Below, piece by piece: positions 33,989 to 42,882 of a stretch of DNA of 58,098 nt. The position numbers were made by a program, and so were the translations under genes. Under the pieces are notes generated by a model. It saw nothing but the letters and a program-made list of their open reading frames with translations, was not told where the DNA came from and did no database searches. Origin of the DNA: Opitutaceae bacterium. GTDB lineage: Bacteria; Verrucomicrobiota; Verrucomicrobiia; Opitutales; Opitutaceae. The stretch lies in assembly GCA_005792355.1 (NCBI GenBank), contig SXSC01000382.1, forward strand, positions 1-58,098, written 5' to 3'. Each line of letters starts with the position of its first letter. Position 1 is the first letter of the stretch.

Positions 33989-35143
33989 ATGCTTTCTTAC
34001 CCCAAGAAACTCCGCGTCGCGCTCGCGGCGTCGTTCATCCTGTTGCTTAGCGCCGCGGCGCTCTCGGCCGCCGAAACTGCGGCATCGCCCACGGCGTTTC
34101 TCCCGCCCGCGAACCAAAACACCGGCGCCGCCGTGCTCATCGTCGCCGACGGCGACGAGGGCGCGCAACTGGCGAAGTGGCTCAACACGCGCGGCATCGC
34201 CGGCTTCGTGCTGCGCCCCCGCGCCGCGGGCGCCGACAACACCGCCGCCGTCGCCGACGTGACGCGCGCCGTGCAATCGCTCCGCGCGCGCGCGACCGAG
34301 TTGAAAATTTCTCCGCAACGCATCGCCACCCTTGGCTTCGCGCGCGGCGCCGAACTCGTCGCCGAGGCCGCCTACAATCACGCCGTCGAGGCGAAGCCCG
34401 ACGCCGCCACCGCACTCGGAAAATTCTCCAGCCGCCCCGCACTCGTCGCATTGATTTGGGGCTCGGCGATGGCGGCGACTCCCACCGCGACCCTGCCGCC
34501 CACGTTTCTCGTCGGCTCCACCCGCACCGCCGACGGCATGGGCGGCATGATCGATCTCTGGACGAAACTCCGCGCGGCTCGCGCGTCGGTCGACGCGCAT
34601 TTCTTCCCCGCCGCCGACGCCAAGTCCGGTCTCGGCGCTGACCATCCCTCGCTCAACACGTGGCCCGAAAGTTTCTTCAACTGGGCGCGCGTCAACGGCC
34701 TCCTCACCGATGAGCCGCGCGTCCCGATCAAGGGCCTGGTTTTTCTCGATGGCCGCGTGTTGCCGCACGGCTATGTTATCCTCACGCCCGTGGATTTCGT
34801 CGGCGCCGGCCCGATCGTCGGCCGCGTTTTCAATTCCACCGCCGACGCACCCATCGGTGAGTTCATTGTCCCCGCCAACCAAGGCCCCATCGCCGGCCGC
34901 TACAAAGTTGACGTGCGTCAAAACATGAACCGCTGGCTGAGTAATTCCTTTTCCGGCGCTCTCGTCCGCGGCACCGGCCCCGAGCAAGTCGCCTTCGGTC
35001 ATCACCGCCGGCTCGAACCCACCATCGAGGACCAGCGCTCGTTCACCAAGGTCCGCCCTTCCGACCCGCAGGATTACCTCATCGAAATCAAACCCGGTGC
35101 CGACGCGAATCTCGCCCTGAAGATCGAAGTCTTCACCAAGTAA
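33989..35143 (+). CDS. catalytically degenerate alpha/beta-hydrolase (pseudo-esterase) with extra C-terminal domain
   Basis: From the ATG at 33989 this is a 384-residue exported protein (signal peptide 1-28). An upstream in-frame TTG at 33923 would bury the signal peptide. Residues 35-250 are collinear with the esterase encoded next: NTRGIAGFVLRPRA matches NRHGIAGFVLRYRI, and GFARGAE sits where the esterase has GFSAGGE, so the nucleophile Ser is Ala118. The catalytic His segment QHGTT is replaced by AKSGL. Residues 251-384 (IKGLVFLDGRVLPHGYVILTP and on) form an extra beta-rich domain resembling a carboxypeptidase-regulatory or PEGA-like fold, including GRYKVDVRQ. It probably binds rather than cleaves. 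It is 11 bp from the next gene. Confidence 0.7.
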   Translation: MLSYPKKLRVALAASFILLLSAAALSAAETAASPTAFLPPANQNTGAAVLIVADGDEGAQLAKWLNTRGIAGFVLRPRAAGADNTAAVADVTRAVQSLRARATELKISPQRIATLGFARGAELVAEAAYNHAVEAKPDAATALGKFSSRPALVALIWGSAMAATPTATLPPTFLVGSTRTADGMGGMIDLWTKLRAARASVDAHFFPAADAKSGLGADHPSLNTWPESFFNWARVNGLLTDEPRVPIKGLVFLDGRVLPHGYVILTPVDFVGAGPIVGRVFNSTADAPIGEFIVPANQGPIAGRYKVDVRQNMNRWLSNSFSGALVRGTGPEQVAFGHHRRLEPTIEDQRSFTKVRPSDPQDYLIEIKPGADANLALKIEVFTK

Positions 35144-35154
35144 TCCTCGCCCCC

Positions 35155-36078
35155 ATGAGAACCACTTTCGCCCTCCTCTGTGCGCTCGCGCTTCCCGCCC
35201 TCTGCCTCGCCGCCGAACCACCGCATCCCGGCGGGCTCGTCGGTGGTGCGAAAAATCCCGGCCAGGCGGCCTATCTCGAGCAGCTTGCCAATCAGCCGGC
35301 CGGCCCCGTGCCCGGCATTCCCGAGCCGATCCTGCTCTGGCCGAACGGGGCACCCGACGCCGTACCCGATGCGAATGGCGTTTTCACCGACGAGGACAAG
35401 CCCGCGATCTACGCCTTCCCCGCGCCCGCCGCCGGCAACACCAGCGCCGCGATGCTCATCCTCCCCGGCGGCGGCTTCACGAACCGCGTGCGCGACACCG
35501 AGGGCGTGCAGATCGCGAAGTTCCTCAACCGCCACGGCATCGCCGGTTTCGTCCTGCGCTACCGCATCGGGCCGAACTACCGCCGCAACGTCTCGCTGGC
35601 CGATGCCCACCGCGCGATGCGCCACATCCGCGCCAACGCCGCGTCCTTCAAGGTCGCGCCCAACCGCATCGGCGTGATTGGCTTTTCAGCCGGCGGCGAA
35701 TTGCAGGGTGACGCCTTCTACAATGGCGTCCTCGAAGGAGATCCCCAAGCCGCCGATCCGCTCGATCGCATTTCGACCAAGGCGAATTTCAGCGCCCTGA
35801 TCTACGGCGGACGCGCCGTCCAGAACCCCGCCAGCGCGCCGCCCACCTTCATCTTTTGCACCGTCGAGGACGGCGGCCCGAGGCAGGCACTGGTCTCGGC
35901 GATGAATTCTCTGCGCGGCGCCGGCGTGCCCGTAGAAGCGCACTTCTATCAGGTCGGTCAGCACGGCACGACGATGTCTCCCGGCGATCCGCAGCTCGGC
36001 GCTTGGCCCGAACTGATGGTAAAATGGCTGCGCGCTGGTGGCTTCCTCTCTGCGACACCCGCGCGCGCCGTCCGCTAA
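35155..36078 (+). CDS. secreted alpha/beta-hydrolase, acetyl-esterase-like
   Basis: A 307-residue exported hydrolase (signal peptide 1-19). Features are LILPGGGFTNRV for the oxyanion loop, GFSAGGEL with nucleophile Ser178, and QHGTT with His270. The arrangement is that of BD-FAE/xylan acetyl-esterase-like enzymes that deacetylate or de-esterify plant polysaccharides. The catalytic Asp is probably in VEDGG (about residue 238). It directly follows its degenerate paralogue, so one ancestral gene was duplicated and one copy lost its active site. The substrate is not defined; the neighbouring carbohydrate-binding-like protein points to a polysaccharide. Confidence 0.8.
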   Translation: MRTTFALLCALALPALCLAAEPPHPGGLVGGAKNPGQAAYLEQLANQPAGPVPGIPEPILLWPNGAPDAVPDANGVFTDEDKPAIYAFPAPAAGNTSAAMLILPGGGFTNRVRDTEGVQIAKFLNRHGIAGFVLRYRIGPNYRRNVSLADAHRAMRHIRANAASFKVAPNRIGVIGFSAGGELQGDAFYNGVLEGDPQAADPLDRISTKANFSALIYGGRAVQNPASAPPTFIFCTVEDGGPRQALVSAMNSLRGAGVPVEAHFYQVGQHGTTMSPGDPQLGAWPELMVKWLRAGGFLSATPARAVR

Positions 36079-36171
36079 GAAAGCCGTGCCCCCGCGCCTG
36101 CTCGTGGTCGTCGCGTTGGTGCTCCCGTTTTTTCCGCACGTTTCCGTCTCAGAAATAATCAACCCGTTGCC

Positions 36172-36885
36172 ATGCAATCGCCCACTTCTACTCCAACTCG
36201 GACGCGCCCGCTCGGGCGGCTTCTTCCACTGATGGCCGTTTTCTCCGCCACGTCGTCGCTCGCCCAAATCCCCCGCGACTACCTCGGTAAACCTTTCGCC
36301 GATGCCGTCCACAAGGCCGGGGCGCCCAACATCCCGGGTATTGTGCAGTGCGCCCTCTATGATCTCGGCGGCGCAGGCATCGCCTATCAGGACAGCGACC
36401 CGATCAACAACGGCAGCGGCAAACTCAATCTCGCACCCAACCATCAAAAGGCCCATGCCAGCGCCTACCTCTGGCATTTTCGAAAGGAGGAAGGTGTCGA
36501 CCTCTCCTACGTGAAAGACGGAGCCGATTTGAGTCACGCCAACCCCGTCAGCCCGCACATCAATCAGCTCTACATTGGCTGGACCGAGCAACACGAGTGG
36601 TGCAACTACACCGTCAACGTCGCCCGCCCCGGCACGTATCGCATCAAAGCCCTCTACGCGTTTCAGGCCAACCCGGTCACCTTCGATCTCAACGGCCGGC
36701 CCGCCGCCACCTGCAAGTTACCGGTGGCCACCGCGAATTACCACGAGTGGAACGTCGCGACGATTGGCACCATCCAGTTCACCGCCGCCGGTCCGCAGCT
36801 CCTCACCTTCCGCTACGGCAGGGGCAACAATTTCGCCTATTTCGAATTCGAACTGATCGAGCCGGCTTCAGCCGCGAAGCCTTGA
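36172..36885 (+). CDS. secreted carbohydrate-binding-like (CBM6/35-type beta-sandwich) protein
   Basis: A 237-residue exported protein. The signal peptide ends at SSLAQ (about residue 33). The rest is one beta-sandwich: GIVQCALYDLGGAGIAYQD, HINQLYIGWTEQHEWCNYTV, PGTYRIKALYAFQANPVTFD and LLTFRYGRGNNFAYFEFELI. This is the arrangement of family 6/35 carbohydrate-binding modules, usually attached to an enzyme but standing alone here. It may be a soluble or cell-surface glycan-binding protein serving the esterase operon. It is the last gene of the run, 93 bp after the esterase, and a hairpin follows. Specificity cannot be read from sequence. Confidence 0.7.
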   Translation: MQSPTSTPTRTRPLGRLLPLMAVFSATSSLAQIPRDYLGKPFADAVHKAGAPNIPGIVQCALYDLGGAGIAYQDSDPINNGSGKLNLAPNHQKAHASAYLWHFRKEEGVDLSYVKDGADLSHANPVSPHINQLYIGWTEQHEWCNYTVNVARPGTYRIKALYAFQANPVTFDLNGRPAATCKLPVATANYHEWNVATIGTIQFTAAGPQLLTFRYGRGNNFAYFEFELIEPASAAKP

Positions 36886-36891
36886 AGTAAG

Positions 36892-36913
36892 ACGGGCCGA
36901 GGGGCGGGCCCGT
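36892..36913 (+). terminator. possible terminator hairpin after the secreted-protein operon
   Basis: A 7-bp stem ACGGGCC / GGCCCGT with an 8-nt loop lies 6 bp after the last stop codon. A short TTT follows a few bases later. It is weaker than the hairpins at 21157 and 24423. Confidence 0.4.
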
Positions 36914-37398
36914 GCCGTTTCAGGCGAAGATCCCTGCCGGGAATCCGTTTCGCTGCTGGCTTGTTGGCGTCTCCTGCCGAGCGTGGCCGTGAGAGAAAAG
37001 ATGCCCTGCGGCGAAAAGATTTCGCGGGGTTCTCGCGTCTCGCCATCGTGAGCGCTGCAGCACGCTCGCATCGTATCGTGGTCGAGTTCACACCTCTGGG
37101 TGGCGAACCGTAGAGAGTTTCGCGAGGCGACGGATGTGAAGTGGCGGTGCGATCCGCCTGCCCCGTGCAGATCACCTTGGCAGAGGTTGCCGCGGAGGGT
37201 CGCGTCCGCCGATCGCCGGCAGCCCGCACGGGACTCGGTTGACATAAGCACACACCGTGCGACTACCAGTTTGGCTTCGGATCATCCGCGCCACCTGCGT
37301 CATCCGCGGTGACTGGATTGGAAATCTTCGTCGCAGGACGCGTGTAGGTTCAGGACTTCCTTGCATTTTCGAGGTGGCACTTCGAATATGCGAGGAAC
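36914..37398. other. gene-free stretch with a dispersed repeat
   Basis: No supported gene was found on either strand. The open frames here have no recognisable motif or leader. Around 37276-37312 the words CATCCGCG and GTCATCCGCGG occur close together, matching the CATCCGCG/ATCCGCGG words (in inverse orientation) near 42780. They appear to belong to a dispersed intergenic repeat family. The end of the stretch carries the likely ribosome binding site of the ATPase gene. Confidence 0.4.
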
Positions 37399-38559
37399 GT
37401 GAAACCGGCCCTCCCACGCTCCGACGCCACCGCGGCCATCAAGTCCGCCCTCGCGCGCAACCCCGTCGTCGCGCTGCTCGGTCCGCGCCAGTGCGGCAAG
37501 TCAACCCTCGCGCGACAACTCGCCGCCGAGGCTGGCCGCACCCTGTTTCTCGACCTGGAGAATCCCGCCGACCTCGCGGTTCTCGCCGAGCCCATGCAGG
37601 CCCTGGCGAATTTCCGCGGGCTCGTGGTGCTCGACGAGGTGCAGCGCCGGCCCGATCTGTTTCCCGTCCTGCGGGTGCTCGCCGACCGCAAACCGCGTCC
37701 CGCCCGCTTTCTGGTGCTCGGCAGCGCTTCGCCCGATCTGCTGAGGCAGTCCTCCGAGACACTCGCCGGCCGCAGCGCTTTCATCGATCTGGCCGGATTC
37801 ACCCTGCGTGAGGTCGGGGCGGACAAAGCCGGCCGGCTCTGGCAACGCGGCGGTTTTCCGCGCTCGTTTCTCGCCGGCAGCGAGGCGCTCAGTGCCACGT
37901 GGCGCGACGATTTCGTGCGCACGTTTGTCGAGCGCGATCTCGGGCAGCTTGGCTTCAACCTCCCGGCCGCAGCCGTGCGTCGTTTCTGGACCATGCTCGC
38001 CCACTATCACGGCCAGACGTGGAACGCCTCCGAGATCGGCCGCTCGCTCGGCGTCAGCGATCAGACGACGCGCTCCTACCTCGATGCGCTCACGGGGGCG
38101 CTGTTTGTGCGCCAGCTTCCGCCGTGGTTCGAAAACCTCGGCAAACGCCAGACCAAGGCGCCCAAAATCTACATCCGCGACAGCGGCCTCTTCCACACCC
38201 TCATGGGCCTGGCCGACCGGCGCACCCTCCTCGCCCATCCCAAACTCGGCGCCTCCTGGGAAGGTTTTGCCATCGAGCAAGTCATCGCCCGCTTTCCGAC
38301 TCGCGACACCTACTTCTGGGCCACCCATGCCGGCGCCGAACTCGACTTGTTCATGATGACGGGCGGCAAACGCATCGGCTTCGAATTCAAATTCAACGAC
38401 GCCCCATCGACCACCAAGTCCATGCACATCGCATTGGCCGACCTGAAGCTCGACCACCTCTGGGTCGTTCATCCCGGCCTGCACCGCCACCCCCTCGGCG
38501 ACCGCATCGAGGCCATCGGCCTCGCCGAACTCGCGACCAGCGTCACCCAAATCGCGTGA
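37399..38559 (+). CDS. AAA-type ATPase with DUF4143 (COG1373 family)
   Basis: A 386-residue ATPase. Walker A is GPRQCGKS (residues 28-35) and Walker B is LVVLDE (75-80), followed by GSASPDLL as the sensor segment. A winged-helix-like middle (WNASEIGRSLGVSDQTTRSY) leads to the DUF4143 domain with AGAELDLFM and a GFEFKF motif, a degenerate restriction-endonuclease-like fold. This family is common in mobile or defence-associated DNA but its function is not established. The start is GTG with GAGG a few bases upstream. It closely resembles the ATPase at 48747-49913 along its length, so the two are paralogues. Its stop is only 12 bp from the convergent hydrolase gene. Confidence 0.88.
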   Translation: MKPALPRSDATAAIKSALARNPVVALLGPRQCGKSTLARQLAAEAGRTLFLDLENPADLAVLAEPMQALANFRGLVVLDEVQRRPDLFPVLRVLADRKPRPARFLVLGSASPDLLRQSSETLAGRSAFIDLAGFTLREVGADKAGRLWQRGGFPRSFLAGSEALSATWRDDFVRTFVERDLGQLGFNLPAAAVRRFWTMLAHYHGQTWNASEIGRSLGVSDQTTRSYLDALTGALFVRQLPPWFENLGKRQTKAPKIYIRDSGLFHTLMGLADRRTLLAHPKLGASWEGFAIEQVIARFPTRDTYFWATHAGAELDLFMMTGGKRIGFEFKFNDAPSTTKSMHIALADLKLDHLWVVHPGLHRHPLGDRIEAIGLAELATSVTQIA

Positions 38560-38571
38560 CCGAGCAGGCGA

Positions 38572-39741
38572 TCAAAGCTCGGCGCCGCGCGCGCACTTCT
38601 GGTCGTAGCCCAATCGCACCACCCCGTTCGCTTGCCCGTTGACGGTGCCGTGGTCCAGCCACTCGAGCGAGGCGCGGAAGAGCAGCAGGTGATTTCGCTC
38701 CCACAACGCGTTGTGGGAGGAGCGGGCGAGATCGACGAGGACTTTCCGGCTGCTGCCGATATCCGCGTGCACCGCGCGCACAAGTTCAGGACTGATTATG
38801 CCGTCGTGCTCGGGCGACACCACAAGGGTGGGCGGCGTCAGCTTCTTCACCATCGCGGGGCCCCAACCTGTTCGCACCACCTCCGGCGCACGGAACACGC
38901 CTGGCCCCCACGCGGCCCCAACTGGATCGGAGACTAGCAGTTCGCTCCAGATCGCTTGCGCCGCCTTTGGATCGTATTGACCGGGGCTCGGTGCCTGCCG
39001 GTCCCAACGGTCGAAAAACTCCGCGCGGCTCGTCACATTGAACACCGGCCCCAGCACAGACAGCGACGGAGCCGGCCGCGGCGTGGTGCGGTCATAGCCC
39101 GGTGCCAGTAGCACCAACTTCGACACTTCGTCGGGATGCTGCGCAGCCCAGCCGGCCGACCGCCGCCCGCCCCGCGACCAGCCAATCAACGCGACGCGCT
39201 CCACGGCCCGCAGCTTGCGGATATAGGCGACGACCGCACTGATGTCGTCCCAATCTGACGCGTCGGTGATCATGGCAAAAGGATGGCTCCGCTCCTTGGC
39301 CTCCGGCACTCCGAGGGCCTTGCGCTGCTCTGCCGAAAGATTGGCGGGATCGTTCAAGGCCGGCGGACGGGTGGACCGGCCGTAGCCGGTCAGGTCCACG
39401 GAAAACGTGTCGTAGCCAGCCGCCGCCAGAAACGCCATCCAGCTGTAATCCTGATACGGCACGTCAAACGCCACCGACCCCGGCGTGCCCCCGCCATGCA
39501 CAAACAGCACGACCTTGTCGCCCGCGATCCGCTCCGGCATCGCCGCGCTGACGCGCTCGCGCACATAGAGCTTCACGGTCTGTCCCGCGATGGCCGGCAC
39601 CGTGGAGCGCACCTCAACGTAATGATCGCGGGCCAGAATCTTCGCTGCCTCCGCGGCACGCGCCGGACCGGCCAAGAGCGCCAGCAGCGCGAGCCACCTG
39701 AACCGGATTACGAGGCCGAAGATCGCAGAGGTTCGCTTCAT
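38572..39741 (-). CDS. secreted alpha/beta-hydrolase
   Basis: A 389-residue exported hydrolase with a signal peptide ending near ARAAE (about residue 31). The oxyanion segment is LFVHGGGTPG. The nucleophile elbow GWSRGG gives Ser189, SPEHDG gives Asp313, and SSHNALWE gives His343, a complete catalytic triad in the family order. A cap region lies between about 215 and 300. The family covers esterases, haloalkane-dehalogenase-like and epoxide-hydrolase-like enzymes, so the substrate cannot be named. It is the last gene of the minus-strand run receptor, BNR protein, sulfatase, hydrolase, 82 bp after the sulfatase, which suggests a role in releasing ester groups from the same glycan. Confidence 0.85.
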   Translation of the reverse strand: MKRTSAIFGLVIRFRWLALLALLAGPARAAEAAKILARDHYVEVRSTVPAIAGQTVKLYVRERVSAAMPERIAGDKVVLFVHGGGTPGSVAFDVPYQDYSWMAFLAAAGYDTFSVDLTGYGRSTRPPALNDPANLSAEQRKALGVPEAKERSHPFAMITDASDWDDISAVVAYIRKLRAVERVALIGWSRGGRRSAGWAAQHPDEVSKLVLLAPGYDRTTPRPAPSLSVLGPVFNVTSRAEFFDRWDRQAPSPGQYDPKAAQAIWSELLVSDPVGAAWGPGVFRAPEVVRTGWGPAMVKKLTPPTLVVSPEHDGIISPELVRAVHADIGSSRKVLVDLARSSHNALWERNHLLLFRASLEWLDHGTVNGQANGVVRLGYDQKCARGAEL

Positions 39742-39823
39742 GAAGGGATTTCTCGGCGGAGCCTATGCGGGCGTCAACCTCCGGGGCTCGGCCTGAAACA
39801 TGCGCAACGGGCCGTTGGCGGAC

Positions 39824-41194
39824 TCATTCGTCCTTCCCCACCTTCGTCTGCACCGTCGTCGCCTTCACTTGCGTGAGAAACGCCGTCAGGGCTCGGTCCA
39901 ACTCCTTGGTTTTTTCCGGCATTTTCGCGGAAAGATCGTTCGCTTCGCTCAGATCTTTGGAAAGATCGAACAGCTCGAGTTTACCGGACTTCCACGTCTT
40001 CACCAATTTGAAATTGCCCCAGCGCAGCGCGGACTGCGCGTTGCGGTCGTAGGCCTGATGGAAGATCAAATAGGGGCGCTGGCGTTTCACTTCGCCCACG
40101 CCGGCATTGCGCAGCACCGGGGTGATGCTGCCGCCGTCGATCGTCGTGGGCAGCGCCGGCCGGTAGCCGGCGAGTTCGGCCATCGTCGGCAGAAAATCGA
40201 GGCCGGTCACCGGGACCGCGCTCACGCTGCCGGGCTTCACGCCGGGGCCGAGCACGATGAAGGGCACGCGGATGCCGCCTTCATACATGTTCGCTTTCGC
40301 TCCGCGCAGCGGGTGATTCAGCCCGAGCCCGAGGTCCTTGCTGCCGGGCAGGCTGCTGCGCCCGCCGTTGTCGGAGAGGAAAAAGACGTAGGTGTTTTCG
40401 AGCAACCCGAGCGCCCGGACTTTTTCCATGAGCCGGCCGATGCCCGCGTCGAGGTCGTCGGTCATCGCGGCGAAGGTCGCGAGATTGTGCTTCTTTCCGG
40501 GCGTGAGCGCCTTCGCCCGCTCCATCGCCGCCGCGCTGTGCTGAATGGCAAGATGCACCGCATAGTGGGAGACTTGCAGATAAAACGGCCGCGCCTCGCG
40601 CGCCTGCTCCTCGAGAAACGCGCACGCGCGATCGGTGACGCTCACAACGCGCTTGGGATCGACGTGGAGGAGGTCATCGCCGGCGTCGCGGCCGCTGCCG
40701 GTGGCGTTGCCGGTCAGGCCGTCGCTCGCATCGTAGCCCTGGTCAGCGGGGCTCACGTTGTCGTAGCGATGATCCCACTTGCCGAAATGCGCCGCGCGGT
40801 AGCGGGGATCAGCGGCCTTGAGCATCCGCGGGATGTTCAACTGCTGACGGTAGACCGCCGGCCAGCCGTCGCGGTCCTGCTGGTATTCGTGCCGGGCCGG
40901 GGTCTGCGACACCTGCAGGCTCCGCCGCGTGGGACAACAGAACGGCGCCGGCGAGTAGCCGCTCGAAAACACCATCCCCTGCGCCGCGAGCCGCTCGATG
41001 TTCGGCGTGCGGAAATAGTCGCTGGCCGTCTCGGGGTTGCCCGGGACCATGCGCTGCGACGTGCCCACCCAGCTCTGATCGTCGGAGAGAATGACGATGA
41101 AGTTGTGCCGCGCCGGCTTTGACGCATCCGCGGCGGGTAGTTCGCCAAGCGGAATCAACAGCAAGAGGGCCAGAGTGCGACAGGGGTATTTCAT
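39824..41194 (-). CDS. type I (formylglycine-dependent) sulfatase, exported
   Basis: From the ATG at 41194 this is a 456-residue sulfatase with a signal peptide (MKYPCRTLALLLLIPLGELP). The open frame extends upstream to 41281 but the added part is not leader-like. The metal-binding motif is IVILSDDQSW (Asp38, Asp39). The formylglycine motif is CCPTR with Cys86 as the modified residue and a second Cys directly after it. GKWDHRYDN replaces the more usual GKWHLG. FFLSDNGGRS supplies further metal ligands, and LELFDLSKDLSEANDL is the family tail. It sits in the second glycan operon, with about 84 bp to the BNR gene upstream, and complements the sulfatase at 15548. Confidence 0.9.
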   Translation of the reverse strand: MKYPCRTLALLLLIPLGELPAADASKPARHNFIVILSDDQSWVGTSQRMVPGNPETASDYFRTPNIERLAAQGMVFSSGYSPAPFCCPTRRSLQVSQTPARHEYQQDRDGWPAVYRQQLNIPRMLKAADPRYRAAHFGKWDHRYDNVSPADQGYDASDGLTGNATGSGRDAGDDLLHVDPKRVVSVTDRACAFLEEQAREARPFYLQVSHYAVHLAIQHSAAAMERAKALTPGKKHNLATFAAMTDDLDAGIGRLMEKVRALGLLENTYVFFLSDNGGRSSLPGSKDLGLGLNHPLRGAKANMYEGGIRVPFIVLGPGVKPGSVSAVPVTGLDFLPTMAELAGYRPALPTTIDGGSITPVLRNAGVGEVKRQRPYLIFHQAYDRNAQSALRWGNFKLVKTWKSGKLELFDLSKDLSEANDLSAKMPEKTKELDRALTAFLTQVKATTVQTKVGKDE

Positions 41195-41277
41195 GATGCT
41201 TTCCGGTGAAGTCCGAACCGCAAGAACCGGACTTTCGCGGATGTTGCTTCGGAGTTTCTGCGCTAGGGCGGCCGCAC

Positions 41278-42882
41278 TCAAGGCTCGTTATCGGCCAGCC
41301 CCGCCCGCTTCTTCCGTTTGGCCTCCTGCTTGGGCGTGCCTTTGGGCAGCGCCTTGATCAGTTCGAGCCGGTCACCCAAATGGCTGGCCCCTGCAGCCGG
41401 GCGAGTCAGCGGGCCGCGGTCGCCGATGAGATACATGCGATGATAGAGATGCTCTTGGTTGGCCTGTTTTCCGGCCACCAACATGCGCGCGTCCGGGTGG
41501 GCGTTGCGCACGAACGCGGTCGTTTCAAGACCGGTATTCGGCAGCGCAATCAGGTCCGCGCCCCGGGTCCAGGTCCGCCCGCCGTCGGCGGTGTTCCACC
41601 AGCCGACCGAGCCGACCCCGGCCTCGTTCTTGTCCAGGAGCATCCGGACCCGCAGCGGTGAATCGATGATGAAGTCCCCGTCGTGCCCGCCGCCGCGGGC
41701 GTCGGCGACCTTCGTCGGCGGAAGCCAGGATTTCCCGTCCCAACGGAAGTAGCGCACTTCGCCGCGCGGAAAGCGGAAGAAGATGTGCGGCCGCCCCTCG
41801 GCATCGACGTGGCAGGTGCCGTGGTTGGACTTCTCTTTCCCGGTGGCCTGGATGAGCGTGAGCCGGTCGGCCGCCTCCTTGGTCACGGGCAGGGCAAGCC
41901 GCTCTCCCTGCACATTCGTCCACGTTCCATCGCGGCAATCCATCAGCATGTAGTAGGTGTTGTTCCGATGCGCGTTGTGACCCGGGTTGGCGCAGGGGTG
42001 ATAGACAAACGACGCCGTGATGGTGTCGCCCTGACCATTCTCGAACCAGGCATACCAGGTGTCATGGACCGTCAGCCTGTCGGCGCTGCGCTTGTGTTTC
42101 AGCACCGACACCGGCGCGGCAAAGGTGCGGCCGTTGTCGGTCGACTTCTGGTAAACCCAGTCGCTGCGGTGCGAGCCGTGCCGGTAGAACAGATACAGAT
42201 CGCCGTTGGCGGTCTTCACCCACTGGCTGTAGGTGCCGAAGGGGGAAATGTTGTCCAAGGTTTTCCACGCGGTGATGTCGCCGGGTTTTTGGGAAACCAC
42301 GTGAATGAACCGGCCCTTTCCCGGGGTGCCAAATTTGTTTTCGCCCAGACTCGGATCGCCGCCGTGTCCGCCGAAAACGACGTGGATGTAGCCCAGCCGG
42401 TCCACGACCAGCGCGGGACGGCCGTGGTTGTCGAGTTCGCCGGGGTCGATCTGATCGGGCGACTTGCCCATCGGGTTAACGCCCGCCCGTACGGGGCCGA
42501 TCCATTGGCCCGTGGCGTGCACGTAGGCGGCGACGTAAGGATCCTCATGTGGTCCCGAGTAGGCGACATAGGTCACGCCGTTGAAGTGCTCGGCGGCCGG
42601 ATGGTGCATGGTGCTGACCGGGTTGCCGTAGCCGTTGTCGGCGAAGAAATCGACGTTGGCGGCGGCGCAGGCTCCGCTGACCAACAGGCCACAGAGAAAA
42701 GCGAGTGTCCAACAAGCAGTGCTGCGAACGGGCCTCCTCCCGCGGACTTCTGCGGCAGCCGCAGAGTGTGTCCAGACACCTGACCGCGGATAACGCGGAT
42801 GAAGCTCATCTCGGAGTGGTCTGCAATTTACCCACGGGGCCCCGGTGCGTTTCTTTGTCTCGATCGTGACAGAGAAACGCAT
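41278..42882 (-). CDS. secreted BNR-repeat (BNR_4-like) protein
   Basis: A BNR_4-type six-bladed propeller protein. The mature part begins near ANVDFFADNGYGNPVSTMHH and contains Asp-box-like turns such as STDNGRTF and TADGGRTW, plus VVFGGHGGDPS and SNHGTCHVDAEGRPHI. Such proteins occur as stand-alone proteins and in ulvan-lyase-like families, so a glycan-degrading or glycan-binding role is likely. The start is uncertain: the signal peptide core (TACWTLAFLCGLLVSGACAA) is preceded in frame by repeat-like DNA, and the nearest ATG is at 42882, giving a 534-residue product with an unusually long leader; another lies at 43059. A strong Shine-Dalgarno-like GGAGGAGG (42734-42741) near the leader has no proper start codon after it. 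It lies between the receptor and the sulfatase. Confidence 0.75.
   Translation of the reverse strand: MRFSVTIETKKRTGAPWVNCRPLRDELHPRYPRSGVWTHSAAAAEVRGRRPVRSTACWTLAFLCGLLVSGACAAANVDFFADNGYGNPVSTMHHPAAEHFNGVTYVAYSGPHEDPYVAAYVHATGQWIGPVRAGVNPMGKSPDQIDPGELDNHGRPALVVDRLGYIHVVFGGHGGDPSLGENKFGTPGKGRFIHVVSQKPGDITAWKTLDNISPFGTYSQWVKTANGDLYLFYRHGSHRSDWVYQKSTDNGRTFAAPVSVLKHKRSADRLTVHDTWYAWFENGQGDTITASFVYHPCANPGHNAHRNNTYYMLMDCRDGTWTNVQGERLALPVTKEAADRLTLIQATGKEKSNHGTCHVDAEGRPHIFFRFPRGEVRYFRWDGKSWLPPTKVADARGGGHDGDFIIDSPLRVRMLLDKNEAGVGSVGWWNTADGGRTWTRGADLIALPNTGLETTAFVRNAHPDARMLVAGKQANQEHLYHRMYLIGDRGPLTRPAAGASHLGDRLELIKALPKGTPKQEAKRKKRAGLADNEP

Noticed and set aside
33134..35353. Minus-strand open frame of 739 codons spanning the pseudo-caspase and esterase genes
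   Set aside because: It crosses two well-supported plus-strand genes and their intergenic gap and shows no motif; a GC-bias shadow.
37276..37312. Possible CRISPR-like repeats in the dispersed CATCCGCG words
   Set aside because: The words are short, irregularly spaced and inexact, with no uniform spacers and no cas genes nearby.
38560..38582. Terminator between the convergent ATPase and hydrolase genes
   Set aside because: Arms CCGAGC and GCTCGG are only 6 bp, no T run follows, and the structure overlaps the end of the hydrolase coding region.
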